Positions 39,452-48,722 of a stretch of 64,000 nt of DNA are shown here, piece by piece. Numbering within the stretch: the first letter of the stretch is position 1; each line of letters opens with the position of its first letter. The translations under genes and the position numbers were made by a program. The notes under the pieces were generated by a model. The model was not told the DNA's origin. It saw only the letters and a list, made by a program, of their open reading frames with translations, and did not search any database. Origin of the DNA: Xylanimonas cellulosilytica DSM 15894 (GTDB taxonomy: Bacteria; Actinomycetota; Actinomycetes; Actinomycetales; Cellulomonadaceae); the NCBI RefSeq assembly GCF_000024965.1, contig NC_013530.1, positions 1,674,001 to 1,738,000 on the forward strand. The letters are read 5' to 3'.

Positions 39452-39699
39452 TACGCGTCTCCGCGGCGCAGGGCATCGAAGTCGCGCACGATGGCGTCGA
39501 CGTCCTCGTCGGCGAGGAGCGCGTCGAGCTTGGCAGCCGCGGCAGCGAATGCGTCGCGCTCGGCAGTCAGGTCGACCTTGACCGGGATGAAGAACCCGAC
39601 CGTGTGGCCGTGGCGCTGCACGGCGACGGGGGTGTCCGAGTCGACGTAGCCGGCGAGGCCGGCGCGGAACTCACGGATCCCGACGGGGGTGACGGACAT
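39451..39699 (-). CDS. Phd-type antitoxin
   Basis: 82 residues with GGAGG five bases upstream. SVTPVGIREFRAGLAGYVDSDTPVAVQRHGHTVGFFIPV is the Phd/YefM DNA-binding fold; the C-terminal, acidic Ala-rich helix would wrap the toxin. It probably autorepresses the pair. It overlaps the PIN gene, which it must control. Confidence 0.88.
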   Translation of the reverse strand: MSVTPVGIREFRAGLAGYVDSDTPVAVQRHGHTVGFFIPVKVDLTAERDAFAAAAAKLDALLADEDVDAIVRDFDALRRGDA

Positions 39700-39761
39700 C
39701 GGTGCCTCCCGGTGTGTGTACCGATGTGTACACAATACCTCGGCGGGAGGTGTTGCGGCCT

Positions 39762-41540
39762 TCACGGGGACACCACTCGGTCGACGACCGCGCCGCGCGC
39801 GAGCCTGGCCTCGACGTCCTGCTGGTCCGCGAGGAGCTGCTTGCGGTCCTTCCGAGACCGCCACGGACGCAGGTCGGCGATCATCGGCGCGACTGAGCGC
39901 AGCAGGATGAGGGCCTTGCCCCGGGGTATGGCGCGCAGTTGCTGCGGTGACATGACGGGTACCCGTCGGACAGACGCTGAGGTGGACTTGGAGCCGTCGG
40001 CTCCGATCGACGTGGAGTAGGTGGTGTCGTCTCGTTCGCCGAGGAGGGCGGAGACGTCTTGGAGATCGCGGGCGACGGCGGAGCCGCCGAGGTTGATCTT
40101 GACGATGGCGGCTTCCCAGATGGCTCCTGCTTTCTCGGTGCCCCAGGCGTTGCGGGCTTGTGCCCAGGACTGGAGGACGGGCATGACGGTGATGTTCGAG
40201 CCGCCGCCGTCGGACATCAACGCCGGGAGGGTGGGCAGGGGTGCGAGGTTGCCGATCTCGTCGAGCGCGAGGAGCAGCGGCGGGTCGAGGCGCTGCATCG
40301 GGGAGCGGGCCGCGAGGCGCTTGGCGGTCTCGGTGATGTCCTCGATGAACGCCCCGACCAGGGGTGCGACGCCGCCCGAGCCCGCGCTGGTCGCGAGTAG
40401 GTAGAGGGTGCCGCCTGCACGCAGGAATGCTTCGGGGTCGAAGTGTTCGCCGGGTCCGGGGCTGACGGCGTCCATGACGGTGCGGGTGTTGAGCGATCCG
40501 AGGGCGAGGGAGACGCCTCCCCACACGGAGTCGCGGGTGCGGGGGTCGGCGTTGACCTGCGCGTTGAGGGTCTCGGCCCAGCGCGGTGCCGCGTCGGGGT
40601 GGGCCGCCAGGATCGCGACCGCTTCCTGCGCGGCGGCCGGGGTCTTGGACCACAGGTAGAGGTCGGCGGGGGAGCGGGCGCCGAGCGCTGCGGCGTGCAG
40701 GAGGCACTCGAGGACATTGCGGGTCAGGCCCTGCCAGTAGCCGCTGTTGTCGGTGTCGTGCCCACCGAACCCGGTCGTCGACGCGAGACCGCGAGCCCGC
40801 AGCGACGCCACCTCTTCGTCCTCGCAGCCGCGGATCGGGGACCAGCGCAGGCCGGTGGTCAGGCCGGGGGCGAGGCGTTGCGGGTCGAAGACGGCGACCG
40901 GTCCCCGGCGTTCGCGCGCTCTGAGGGTGACGGCGAGGGTGTCGGGTCGGGTCGACGTGGTCACGACGGCGCCGGGTGCGTCGAGGATCGCGTTGATGAC
41001 GATGTGCTCGCCCTTGCCCATGCGCGGTGGGCCGATGACGAGGAACGAGTCCTCGACCGAGGCCCACAGCTCTCGGCCCTGATAGCGGCCGAGGAGGTAG
41101 CCGACGTCCTCCGGTCGACGGCGTCGGCCGAGGGACGGCCGCAGGTACTTGGATCGCTTCCGCAGGGCTCGCGCGGAGGCGTGCTTGGCGACGTCGGCCC
41201 GGGTAGCGAACCCGTCCGACCGGACCGCCCCCGGCCGGAACACCCGCCACCCGACGACGGCGATGCCCCAGGAGGCGAGCACCAGGACGGCGAGAACGGA
41301 CCAGTAGGCGACGGCGGTCAGGCCGGGCGGTTCGAAGACGACGGCGGGGCCCGACGGGTTCGCGAGGACGCGGAAGCCTGCGACAACGTTCCCTTCCGGG
41401 GACGGCCGCCCCGTCAGGTGGGCCGCCAGGATCGCCGCGGCCCGGAGCAGTCCGGCGAGGGCGAGGCCAGCGACGAGCGCCCCGAGGGCGACGTTCGTCA
41501 GCGTGTCGTTCCCTGCGCGTGCAGTGGTCGGGTTGTTCAT
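39762..41540 (-). CDS. VirD4/TraG-like type IV coupling protein
   Basis: 592 residues. Two N-terminal membrane helices (about 15–42 and 74–100), then a RecA-like ATPase with Walker A IGPPRMGKGEHIV at residues 169–181, a Walker B region LLLALDEIGNLAPLPTLP near 415, and a conserved SWAQARNAWGTEKAGAIWEAA. It would bring the DNA–relaxase complex to a conjugation channel. No other channel gene is in the window, so it may serve mobilisation by a helper. It overlaps the next upstream gene by four bases. Confidence 0.9.
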   Translation of the reverse strand: MNNPTTARAGNDTLTNVALGALVAGLALAGLLRAAAILAAHLTGRPSPEGNVVAGFRVLANPSGPAVVFEPPGLTAVAYWSVLAVLVLASWGIAVVGWRVFRPGAVRSDGFATRADVAKHASARALRKRSKYLRPSLGRRRRPEDVGYLLGRYQGRELWASVEDSFLVIGPPRMGKGEHIVINAILDAPGAVVTTSTRPDTLAVTLRARERRGPVAVFDPQRLAPGLTTGLRWSPIRGCEDEEVASLRARGLASTTGFGGHDTDNSGYWQGLTRNVLECLLHAAALGARSPADLYLWSKTPAAAQEAVAILAAHPDAAPRWAETLNAQVNADPRTRDSVWGGVSLALGSLNTRTVMDAVSPGPGEHFDPEAFLRAGGTLYLLATSAGSGGVAPLVGAFIEDITETAKRLAARSPMQRLDPPLLLALDEIGNLAPLPTLPALMSDGGGSNITVMPVLQSWAQARNAWGTEKAGAIWEAAIVKINLGGSAVARDLQDVSALLGERDDTTYSTSIGADGSKSTSASVRRVPVMSPQQLRAIPRGKALILLRSVAPMIADLRPWRSRKDRKQLLADQQDVEARLARGAVVDRVVSP

Positions 41541-42070
41541 GCTGCGCTCCGGGCGGCTTCGTGCGGGTCGTGGATGACGACGGAGCCGGACTTGTGGCCG
41601 AGGAGGAGCATCGTGAAGGGTCGGCCGGCGAGGAGTCCGGGCGGTAGCCGCAGGTTCGCGACGCCGTCGATGTCGGCGTCGGAGGTGGAGACGACGACGG
41701 CGATGGACACCTTCTCGCCGGGCCGGAAGCCGCCCTGCGAGACGCCGAACACGGTACCGCCGCGCGTGTGCCGCACCGTCGTCGTCGGCTGGTTAGGCGC
41801 CGACGGTGCGGGCGGCTCGGGGGACTGGTCGGGGACGAGGAACTCGACGTCCTGGGTGCCGTCGGCGAGGCGGATGTCGACGCGCGTCCGCTCGCCGGTC
41901 ACGGTCCGGAGCTTGTCGAGGACCATGCCGATCGCTGGCGGCCCGACGGGCGTCCACTCGGAGGCGCCGTCGAACGGGTGCCCGTCGAGGCGGACGTCGA
42001 GGGTGCTGTCCTCGCGCACGGTGATGCTGGCGCGGCGGAGCGTGCCGGGGTCGGGAGTCAGGTGCTTCAC
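41537..42070 (-). CDS. Conserved hypothetical protein of mobile elements
   Basis: 177 residues. The N-terminal part resembles a compact domain (SITVREDSTLDVRLDGHPFD) followed by a Pro-rich linker near 80–95 and a beta-rich C-terminal part with GFRPGEKVSIAVVVSTSDADIDGVANLRLPPGL. No signal peptide. It overlaps the ArdC-like fragment upstream and the VirD4 gene downstream by four bases each. I do not recognise the family; such genes commonly precede virD4 in actinobacterial elements. Confidence 0.6.
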   Translation of the reverse strand: MKHLTPDPGTLRRASITVREDSTLDVRLDGHPFDGASEWTPVGPPAIGMVLDKLRTVTGERTRVDIRLADGTQDVEFLVPDQSPEPPAPSAPNQPTTTVRHTRGGTVFGVSQGGFRPGEKVSIAVVVSTSDADIDGVANLRLPPGLLAGRPFTMLLLGHKSGSVVIHDPHEAARSAA

Positions 42071-42675
42071 AGGGGTGCTCCGTCCAGGGCCGGTGTGCGG
42101 ACGGGCGTCGCCGGGGCGGAGGAACTGCGCCGGGTAGCGGCGAGTCCGGGAGGCTCGCCGTTGCCGACTTGGACGGTGTCGAGGCGATCCAGGATCGTCA
42201 CGGCGGCCTTCCGGACGCGGTCGGCGGTCTCGATGATGACCTCGACCGGCGTCTTACCCACGACGGACGACGCCCACGTCGTCACATACGGGACCGTGTA
42301 CGTGCTCGTGTCCAGGCCGTGCGCGGCGCCGACCATAAGCGCGACCGACTCGGCCTCGACCTCCGCGACCCCGCGATGCTGGACGGCGTCCGGGTTGTCA
42401 GGCCCGTGGAGCATGACGTGGCCCAGTTCGTGGGCCAACGTCTTGACCCGGGCGGCGTCGTCCATGTCCGCCCGGATCGAGACCGACCGATCGCGGTAGT
42501 CGGTCAGGCCGTTCGCGCCACCGATCGTGACCGCGTCGGGGACGCGCTCGACCTGGAACCCTCGCTCGGCGACCTCCTGGGCAAGGCCATCCCAGAGCCC
42601 GTCGGGCGCCTGCCCCACGAGGAGCTGCGGCATCGGCGGCTCGGGGAGTGGGTCGCCGTCGGTCTGCGAGACATC
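42067..42675 (-). pseudogene. ArdC-like antirestriction/metallopeptidase gene, 3' fragment
   Basis: About 202 residues beginning VSQTDGDPLPEPPMPQLL. It carries the zinc-metallopeptidase motif LAHELGHVMLHG and the ImmA/IrrE-like EVEAESVALMV. It has no start of its own; its first codons continue exactly where the other half at 48219–48656 stops (…VFD | VSQTDG…). The Tn554-like element sits between the halves. The ArdC family protects incoming plasmid or element DNA from host restriction; here it is expected to be inactive. Confidence 0.85.
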
Positions 42676-42741
42676 TTGTCTCGAGATTCCGAGTCTCGAC
42701 GCGGCGTGTCGCCCAGATCGGGTCGGCGCGGCGTTGCTCTC

Positions 42742-43939
42742 ATGGAGTGGTCGCGAAGGAGTGGACGAGTGGACGCACTGGGGATCCCTGACGAGGCGGT
42801 CGACGAGTTCTTGAGAGTGCTCGAGCGCAGAGGGCGCGGCAGCTACACGGCGCGGTCGTACCGGTTGGGGCTGGCGCACTTCTCTGGGTGGCTGGTCAGC
42901 CGTGGTCACGGCGTCGATGACGTGGCACGTGTCGTCATCGCGGACTACATTGCGGACTTCGGTGCTGACCGGGGCCTGCATCGACGCAGTGGCTCGATCA
43001 CCGATCTGGCGACGGGTGAGGTCGTGGCGCCGCGTCGTGCGGCGCGGACTGTCAATCACCGCCTGAGCGTCCTGTCGTCGTTCTTCGGCTACCTGATCGA
43101 GCGCGACGCCGAGGGTGACGGTCCGTGGGCAGGGCGAGCGAACCCGGTTCCGGCGCGCGACGTCGAGGCCACGCACGGCAGGCCTGGTGGTGGAGACGCG
43201 CCACCGCGCCGCGCCCGGGCCGAGCTGCGTCGTCGTGAGGCGCGCGAACTGCCGAAGGTCCTGGAGCCGGACCAGGTGGGGCGACTCTTGGCGGCGGCTC
43301 GCTCCCGTAGGGACAAGGCGCTGCTGCTGATCTTGTCGCGCACGGGACAGCGGATCGGGGACTGGAGCAGCGAACATGGCCGGCACGGCGTCCTGGGCAT
43401 GGGGCTGAACGATGGATCGACGCTCGTCGACCGTGATCGTTCGCCTCAAGGGAGCCCGCGACGAGCACCGGGTCCCGGTCCCGGCCCAGTTCTGGCCACT
43501 GCTCGACGAGTACCTCGCCGCTGAGCGTCGCGACGCACCCGGCGAGGCGTTGTGGGTCGGGCTGCGGCGCGGCTGGCCGAGACCGTTGTCCTACTCGGCG
43601 TTCGAGGCGAGTCTGCGAGTGCTGTCCGCCAGTACGGGCGTGCCGGTCACGGCACACATGTTCCGGCACACCGTCGCGACACGGGTCGTGGAGGTCGCGG
43701 GCGTCGCGGTGGCCCAGGAACTGCTCGGACACAGCCACGTCGCTACGACGGTCGACACGTACGCGCACGTCGACGTGCGGGCGCTTGTCGGCGCGGTCGC
43801 TGATGTCGAACGGCAGGCCAGGGCCCCGCGCGAGATCGGCTCGGGGGGACGGTATGCGTTCCACTACGACTCCCGGACGGTGGCTGAGCTGGATGCGGTG
43901 GCGACGCCACGCCAGCTGACCGAGGAGGAGTTGGCGTGA
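42742..43939 (+). pseudogene. Tn554 TnpA-like tyrosine recombinase, frameshifted
   Basis: The first reading frame (ATG 42742 or GTG 42769) gives the SAM-like core-binding domain (AVDEFLRVLERRGRGSYTAR, LSSFFGYLIERDAEG) and the first catalytic Arg in LSRTGQRIGDW, then becomes meaningless after about 43410. The next frame resumes with DRRSSTVIVRLKGARDEHRV and holds HMFRHTVATRVV and LLGHSHVATTVDTYAHVD. Together they make a normal recombinase of about 390 residues. A single-base indel near 43410–43435, or a programmed shift, separates them. Its stop overlaps tnpB by four bases. Confidence 0.8.
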
Positions 43940-46170
43940 GCGCGGTGACGGAGACACTCGATGAAGCGCGTCGGCTTGGCCATGAGCCCTTCGACCCTGA
44001 GGTGTGCGCCCGTCACCTACAGGTGCGCATGGCTTCCTGGCAGTGGCGCGGCCGTGGCGACCGAACTCGCTTCGTGCGACCGCTGCAGGCCACTCTCGAG
44101 GTCCTGGATGGGCTCGACGGTGAGAGCCTTGCCGAGCGGTGGGCGGTGTTCGAGCAGACGGTGTGGCCACGTTGGCTCGCGGGCGAGGACCGGCTGCCCT
44201 GGGTCACCCGGTGGGGTTGCGGGGTGTGGTCGCTGGTCATCTCGCGCCTGGTGACACCGGTCTGGGACACGGTCGCTCGGGTGCGGATGAGCGACTGGAC
44301 GAGGCTGTTGCCCGCCGACGACCCGCTCATCGTCTCTGAGAGGCGGCTGGAGGAGGTTGCTCGCGAATGCACGATCGGCGGACCGAGCGCACGCCTTGGT
44401 GCGCGGCAGCTGGCCACCAAGCTCATGCTCGTTCGCGGGATCGACACGCTCGAGCAGTTCCGCGAGGACGACCTGCTGATTGCGCCCCTGGGCCGCAAAG
44501 GCAAGAACGTGCTGGACGTCCTGTTGTGCGATCTCGGTGTGTTTGCGCGCACGCCTCGCACGGGGATCGAGCGTTACCGGTCGATCCCGCGGCACACGGA
44601 GCGCGAGCTCGCCGTGGTGCACGGCGTTCCCGAACCGTTTACCGAGGCGGTGGCCGTCTACCTGGAGGCCTACTCGCGCAGGGTCTCCGACAGGTACCCG
44701 ACGTTGCGGCACAAGGCGGGTGCGCTGGCGCACTTCTTCACCTACCTGCGCGAGGAGTATCCGCAGGTCACGGAGTGTTCTCAGATTACTCCGGCGCAGG
44801 CGCGCGGGTTCGTGCCCTACGCGACCGAGCTGGCCCGACGGCGGCAGCGGACGGTGCGGCGTGGTGACGACCAGGACCGCACCACCGCGTACTCGTGGGC
44901 GAACGAGGTCCGCACGTTCTTCTCTGACATGTCGTCCTGGGGCAGCGAGGACGAGTCCCCGCTGGCCGCGTTCGCGCCGTCCGCGGTGTTGCTGACCCGT
45001 CACGACCTCGTCGACACCGGCATCCTCAAGGCGCGCAAGCGGGTGCGGGCCAGGATGACGTCGACCGTGTTGGACCTGCAGCGCGAGATGCCGAACATTC
45101 GTGCGTTCGCGTTGCGGCGCTGGCACGACGCTGAGCAGACGCTGGCCGGCGCCCCTGACGACGTCCACGCCGTCGTCGCAGAGCGTGCGGCGTTCTGGGA
45201 CTGGGCGCTGATCGAACTGCTCGTCACCAGCGGGTTGCGCATCGAGGAGGCGTGCGAGCTGACGACCTTCGACGTGCTCAAACGCACCCTGCCGGACGGG
45301 AGCATCTACTACCTGCTGCACATCAAGCCCTCGAAGTTCGCCCGCGCCCGCGTCATCCCGATCGGCGACCAGCTCGGCCGGGTCCTGGCCGAAATCATCC
45401 GGCACGTGCGCGGCTTCTACGGCACAGACCACGTGCCGGCCATCGACCGCCGCGACGAACACGAGAAGATCCCCCTGCCCCGGGCCCCCTACCTGCTGCA
45501 GGCGATCCGTCACCCCAGTGCGCTGAACACGAACACCATCCGCGGGCGGCTGCGGTGGATCTCCGAGCAGTCCGGTGCCCGCAACGCCGACGGGACACCG
45601 CTGATCTTGTCCCCGCACGACTGCCGGCGCGTGTTCGCCTCCGAGCACCTGAACGCCCACACGCCGGTGCACGTCATCCAGGCGCTGCTCGGGCACGCGA
45701 CGATCGACACAGTCATGATCTACGCCAAGCTCTACCCCGACCAGCTCGTCACTGACTACCGGGCCGCGATGCGTGGCCTGTACTCCGACGTCTATGGCCC
45801 GGACGGGACGAAGGCGCCGACCGAGCAGGAGTGGTCCGAGTTCACCAAGGGGTGCTCACTTCGCGACATGGGCACCCACGTCTGCGCGCTGCCGACCGGG
45901 GAGCACTGCCCGCGCGGGCTGGTCTGCCTGGGCTGCGGGCACGCCCAGCCGAAGAAGAGCGCCCTGCCCGTCTTCCGGCGGATGCTCCACTCCCACACCC
46001 GGGCACTCGAACGTGCCCATGCCGAGGGCGAACCCGCAGGCCAGATCGCCGCCCGCGAGCTGGAGATCGAACGTATCCGCTCCGCGATGAACCGCGCAGA
46101 AGAATTGACCGGAGATGCGGCCGCAGCGCTGGAACGAGCCGCCGACGTGGTGAGTGCCCAGGTCTCGTAG
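43936..46170 (+). CDS. Tn554 TnpB-like site-specific recombinase
   Basis: 744 residues, intact. Core-binding region about 240–330; catalytic domain from about 410 with Arg in ELLVTSGLRIEEACEL, HDCRRVFASEHLNAHTPVHV, LLGHATIDTVMIYAKLYPD. The C-terminal domain has a Cys cluster (CSLRDMGTHVCALPTGEHC…CLGCG) then a long charged helix, as in TnpB of Tn554. It overlaps the TnpA frame by four bases. No separate TnpC gene was recognised in the following 286 bases. Confidence 0.85.
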   Translation: MSAVTETLDEARRLGHEPFDPEVCARHLQVRMASWQWRGRGDRTRFVRPLQATLEVLDGLDGESLAERWAVFEQTVWPRWLAGEDRLPWVTRWGCGVWSLVISRLVTPVWDTVARVRMSDWTRLLPADDPLIVSERRLEEVARECTIGGPSARLGARQLATKLMLVRGIDTLEQFREDDLLIAPLGRKGKNVLDVLLCDLGVFARTPRTGIERYRSIPRHTERELAVVHGVPEPFTEAVAVYLEAYSRRVSDRYPTLRHKAGALAHFFTYLREEYPQVTECSQITPAQARGFVPYATELARRRQRTVRRGDDQDRTTAYSWANEVRTFFSDMSSWGSEDESPLAAFAPSAVLLTRHDLVDTGILKARKRVRARMTSTVLDLQREMPNIRAFALRRWHDAEQTLAGAPDDVHAVVAERAAFWDWALIELLVTSGLRIEEACELTTFDVLKRTLPDGSIYYLLHIKPSKFARARVIPIGDQLGRVLAEIIRHVRGFYGTDHVPAIDRRDEHEKIPLPRAPYLLQAIRHPSALNTNTIRGRLRWISEQSGARNADGTPLILSPHDCRRVFASEHLNAHTPVHVIQALLGHATIDTVMIYAKLYPDQLVTDYRAAMRGLYSDVYGPDGTKAPTEQEWSEFTKGCSLRDMGTHVCALPTGEHCPRGLVCLGCGHAQPKKSALPVFRRMLHSHTRALERAHAEGEPAGQIAARELEIERIRSAMNRAEELTGDAAAALERAADVVSAQVS

Positions 46171-46456
46171 GCGGTTCTCAAGTCGCCGGCGCGGCCGGCC
46201 AGATGCAACCCGTAGACGGGCGCGGACTCGAGCCCGTTCGTGCGAAGCAACTCCGGTCCACCCAAGTCATGGCCAAGCGTCGCCGCAGTTCTGGTCAAGC
46301 GTTAGCATGCGAGCGCGGGGTGTGACAGCACCCCGTTCCATCTGCCTTCAGCCCATAACCGAGACCCATTGGTGAGCGCCCGGGTGAGACGATCCCGACG
46401 ACCACCGAGGGAGTAGAAGCGTCTTCATCGAATCGAGACCATGAGGGAGCAAGACT

Positions 46457-47854
46457 GTGCATTCTAGGCGCCAAAACCGAGTTCTCCGGGCAATACTCTC
46501 TACGGCGACTGCCGCCATTCTGATTGCTTCAGGTGCAATGGCGGCATCAGCTGGTGATGACGATCGATCCATCCTCCCGACTGCGAAGATCCAACTTCCT
46601 GACGGATACCCGCAGTCCGCTCGCGAACTACTCCGCGACGCGAAGGCGCAACCGATTGAGAGCCTTCAAGGGGCAGAATCTCGTGCGCCGAGCGAAGTGC
46701 GTGAACTGTCCAAGGACCTTTGGGCTATGCGGCCCGCCGGATTCGGGGACATCGAGTGGGATGCCGCATCCAGCACAACGACCATCCACTGGCATGGAGA
46801 GGTGCCGGATGGGATTCGCGAGCGGATCGAGTCCTTGCCGACGAGCGTCAAGGTGGCTCCCATGGAGTACTCGAAGGACGAACTCGCGGTCGAGGCAAAG
46901 CGGGTGCTGGAGGCTAACCGTGGCGTGTTCGAAGGTGCGGCCGCGAACGCTGACGGATCTGGGTTGACTCTTACTGTCTCATCTGCTGCCAAGTCTCGTA
47001 CGCAAGACGTTCTTAGCGTTGACAGCAAATATCCGGTCGCGATCGAGATTGGTGGAGAATCCTCCGCCGCGGTGGACGACCGAAAATACACGCCCTATGC
47101 CCCGTACCCGGGGGGAGCGTATATTTTCAACGGGGGCACCAGCGGATACGCGTGCACCTCCGGCTGGCCTGTGATGATCGAGCAGCCTGACCCCCAGCGC
47201 CCGGCAACCTACGGGATGGCCTTCGCGTCGCATTGCATCACCCACACTCAGGGTGACACATGGTCGACGTTCCCTGCTCCGGACGGAACGCGGTACTTCT
47301 TTGGCCAAGCGTCCCTGTCCATCTATCGGGATGGATCCTCGGACTCCGCGGTACTGATCAACAACCCCGCGCAGTCGGGCATCGAGGATCCCGTCAAGAT
47401 CTACTACCCATACGTATTTGTCGGACCTAGCGTCGGTGCCACGAGGTATATCGTGACCGCGTCGGACCCCGGTGTGACTATTGGCGACTTCTGGTGCCTT
47501 AGCGGAGCGCCAAGTGGCACTACTTGCAACAACCAAATCGCGGAGTCTGCCTACTATGCGGACTATGGATCCGAGTACCCAATCGCTGGTCCACTGGTCC
47601 GCACTGTAAACGTGACTGACTCAAGCGTGGGCCAAGGAGATAGCGGTGGACCGGCGCACACGGTCGACGCAGACGGTGATCCGTTCGTGGAGGTCACCGG
47701 GATCATCTCCGGAATGGTTGGTGGCGCTCCCAACACGTGTCGTGCGAATGATGATGAAAGGCTGTGCAGCAGCATCGCACTGATTTCGCCCTATTGGCGC
47801 GTTCAGGATACGCTGGCAATCCATGCGATGACGGCATACAACTACACCGAGTAG
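46457..47854 (+). CDS. Secreted chymotrypsin-fold serine protease-like protein
   Basis: 465 residues from a GTG, GGGAG eight bases upstream. Signal peptide about 1–32 (ILSTATAAILIASGAMAASA), a pro-region to about 205, then a trypsin-like domain with His in FASHCITH, Asp in SSDSAVLIN, and nucleophile Ser in VGQGDSGGPAH. Base composition and codon use are visibly lower in GC than the surroundings, indicating separate origin. It is cargo of the Tn554-like element. Possible roles are degradation of extracellular protein or attack on competitors. Confidence 0.8.
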   Translation: MHSRRQNRVLRAILSTATAAILIASGAMAASAGDDDRSILPTAKIQLPDGYPQSARELLRDAKAQPIESLQGAESRAPSEVRELSKDLWAMRPAGFGDIEWDAASSTTTIHWHGEVPDGIRERIESLPTSVKVAPMEYSKDELAVEAKRVLEANRGVFEGAAANADGSGLTLTVSSAAKSRTQDVLSVDSKYPVAIEIGGESSAAVDDRKYTPYAPYPGGAYIFNGGTSGYACTSGWPVMIEQPDPQRPATYGMAFASHCITHTQGDTWSTFPAPDGTRYFFGQASLSIYRDGSSDSAVLINNPAQSGIEDPVKIYYPYVFVGPSVGATRYIVTASDPGVTIGDFWCLSGAPSGTTCNNQIAESAYYADYGSEYPIAGPLVRTVNVTDSSVGQGDSGGPAHTVDADGDPFVEVTGIISGMVGGAPNTCRANDDERLCSSIALISPYWRVQDTLAIHAMTAYNYTE

Positions 47855-47875
47855 TGGTTCCTGGCGGGACGCCGG

Positions 47876-48028
47876 TCAACAGTTCGGCATTTCGTACGTG
47901 ACTTGCCCGGATTGCGTTCGCTCGAGCGTACATCGATGTGTGCCATTGAAGCTCGACCCGAGCCACACGGCTGCCGCGACAACTACCGCTGCCGCGAGCA
48001 AGATCAGGGCCCAGGTCCGTCTCCTCAT
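47876..48028 (-). CDS. Small single-helix membrane protein
   Basis: 50 residues: MRRRTWALILLAAAVVVAAA, then a short outer segment with two Cys. It is convergent with the protease gene. A GGAG lies only two bases before the ATG, closer than ideal. No family recognised; coding status uncertain. Confidence 0.4.
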   Translation of the reverse strand: MRRRTWALILLAAAVVVAAAVWLGSSFNGTHRCTLERTQSGQVTYEMPNC

Positions 48029-48057
48029 GTCTCCGCAGTATTCCACGTACCTGCGAC

Positions 48058-48102
48058 GCGACTCGACCCCACCTGGTTGATCGGCAGGTGGGGTCGAGTC
48101 GC
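48058..48102. repeat. Perfect 18-bp inverted repeat near the right end of the transposon
   Basis: GCGACTCGACCCCACCTG and its exact complement are separated by nine bases. It lies upstream of the small membrane gene, not behind a gene end, so a terminator role is not obvious. It is about 120 bases inside the transposon end. Confidence 0.75.
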
Positions 48103-48118
48103 ACACATGGTTCGCTGG

Positions 48119-48136
48119 TTGGCAAGATCTTGCCAA
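48119..48136. repeat. Perfect 18-bp palindrome TTGGCAAGATCTTGCCAA
   Basis: A symmetric, lower-GC palindrome about 85 bases inside the right end of the transposon. A recombinase or repressor binding site is possible. Confidence 0.65.
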
Positions 48137-48218
48137 AATCACGCATGCTGATCCTCAACGCAAAGAGACATCTGACTCACGCATCGTGTGCTGAGGTCGT
48201 CCAAACTGCGGATAATGG

Positions 48219-48656
48219 GTCGAAGACCGTCGCGGGGCGCACGCCGACGAGCCGTGACCGCTGCGTCTCGCCCGGCGCGGCACGCTCGCCGGACTCGAGG
48301 CGGCGCCACGGGCCAGTCTCGGGGTTGGTCGCGACGAGCCGCTGCGTCACGGGAGCCACGATCACGTAACCGTGCTGGCCGCGGCGAACCTGACGGCCGA
48401 GCGCCTGCCACTGCCGGTAGCCGGCCACATACGTCGGGACCGGCTCGGGGACCGTGCCCGCCTCGTACGCCGCGGCATGCTGCACGTAGATCAGCATCGT
48501 GTTCGAAAAACTGCGGCTGGTGAAGCGGCTCGCGAACTCCAGGGCCCGGCGCCAGTCAGCATCCGTCGTCAGTGCCCCGACGGCGTCCAGGAGCTGGTCG
48601 TGAACGGCGTCGAGCTTGGCCTCACGCTCGGTGGACGAAGAATGGGTGACATGCAT
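48219..48656 (-). pseudogene. ArdC-like gene, 5' fragment
   Basis: About 146 residues from MHVTHSSSTEREAKLDAVHD. The segment TDADWRRALEFASRFTSRSFSNTMLIYVQ and YRQWQALGRQVRRGQHGYVI is the N-terminal ArdC domain (single-stranded DNA binding). Host coding ends at VRPATVFD, then runs into transposon sequence. Matches the 3' fragment at 42067–42675. Confidence 0.85.
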
Positions 48657-48722
48657 GACGAGCCTCCGGGGTTGGTCTCGCAAGAGAGGTGTGCCGACCA
48701 GACATCCCCAAGGGCGCCAACG

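Larger units (their letters stand above)
42676..48218. mobile_element. Tn554-like transposon inside the ArdC-like gene
   Basis: About 5.5 kb, bounded by the two halves of one coding sequence. It encodes two overlapping site-specific tyrosine recombinases in Tn554 TnpA–TnpB order, a secreted protease and a small membrane protein, and it has no terminal inverted repeats, as in Tn554. The left boundary lies in CGAGACATCTTGTCTCG (42667–42683), itself a short palindrome. The exact end points are uncertain by a few bases. Confidence 0.8.

Noticed and set aside
46171-46456. TnpC gene of the Tn554-like element
   Set aside because: Frames here are Arg/Ser-rich, lack coiled-coil or DNA-binding character and have no ribosome site; region probably holds the protease promoter.
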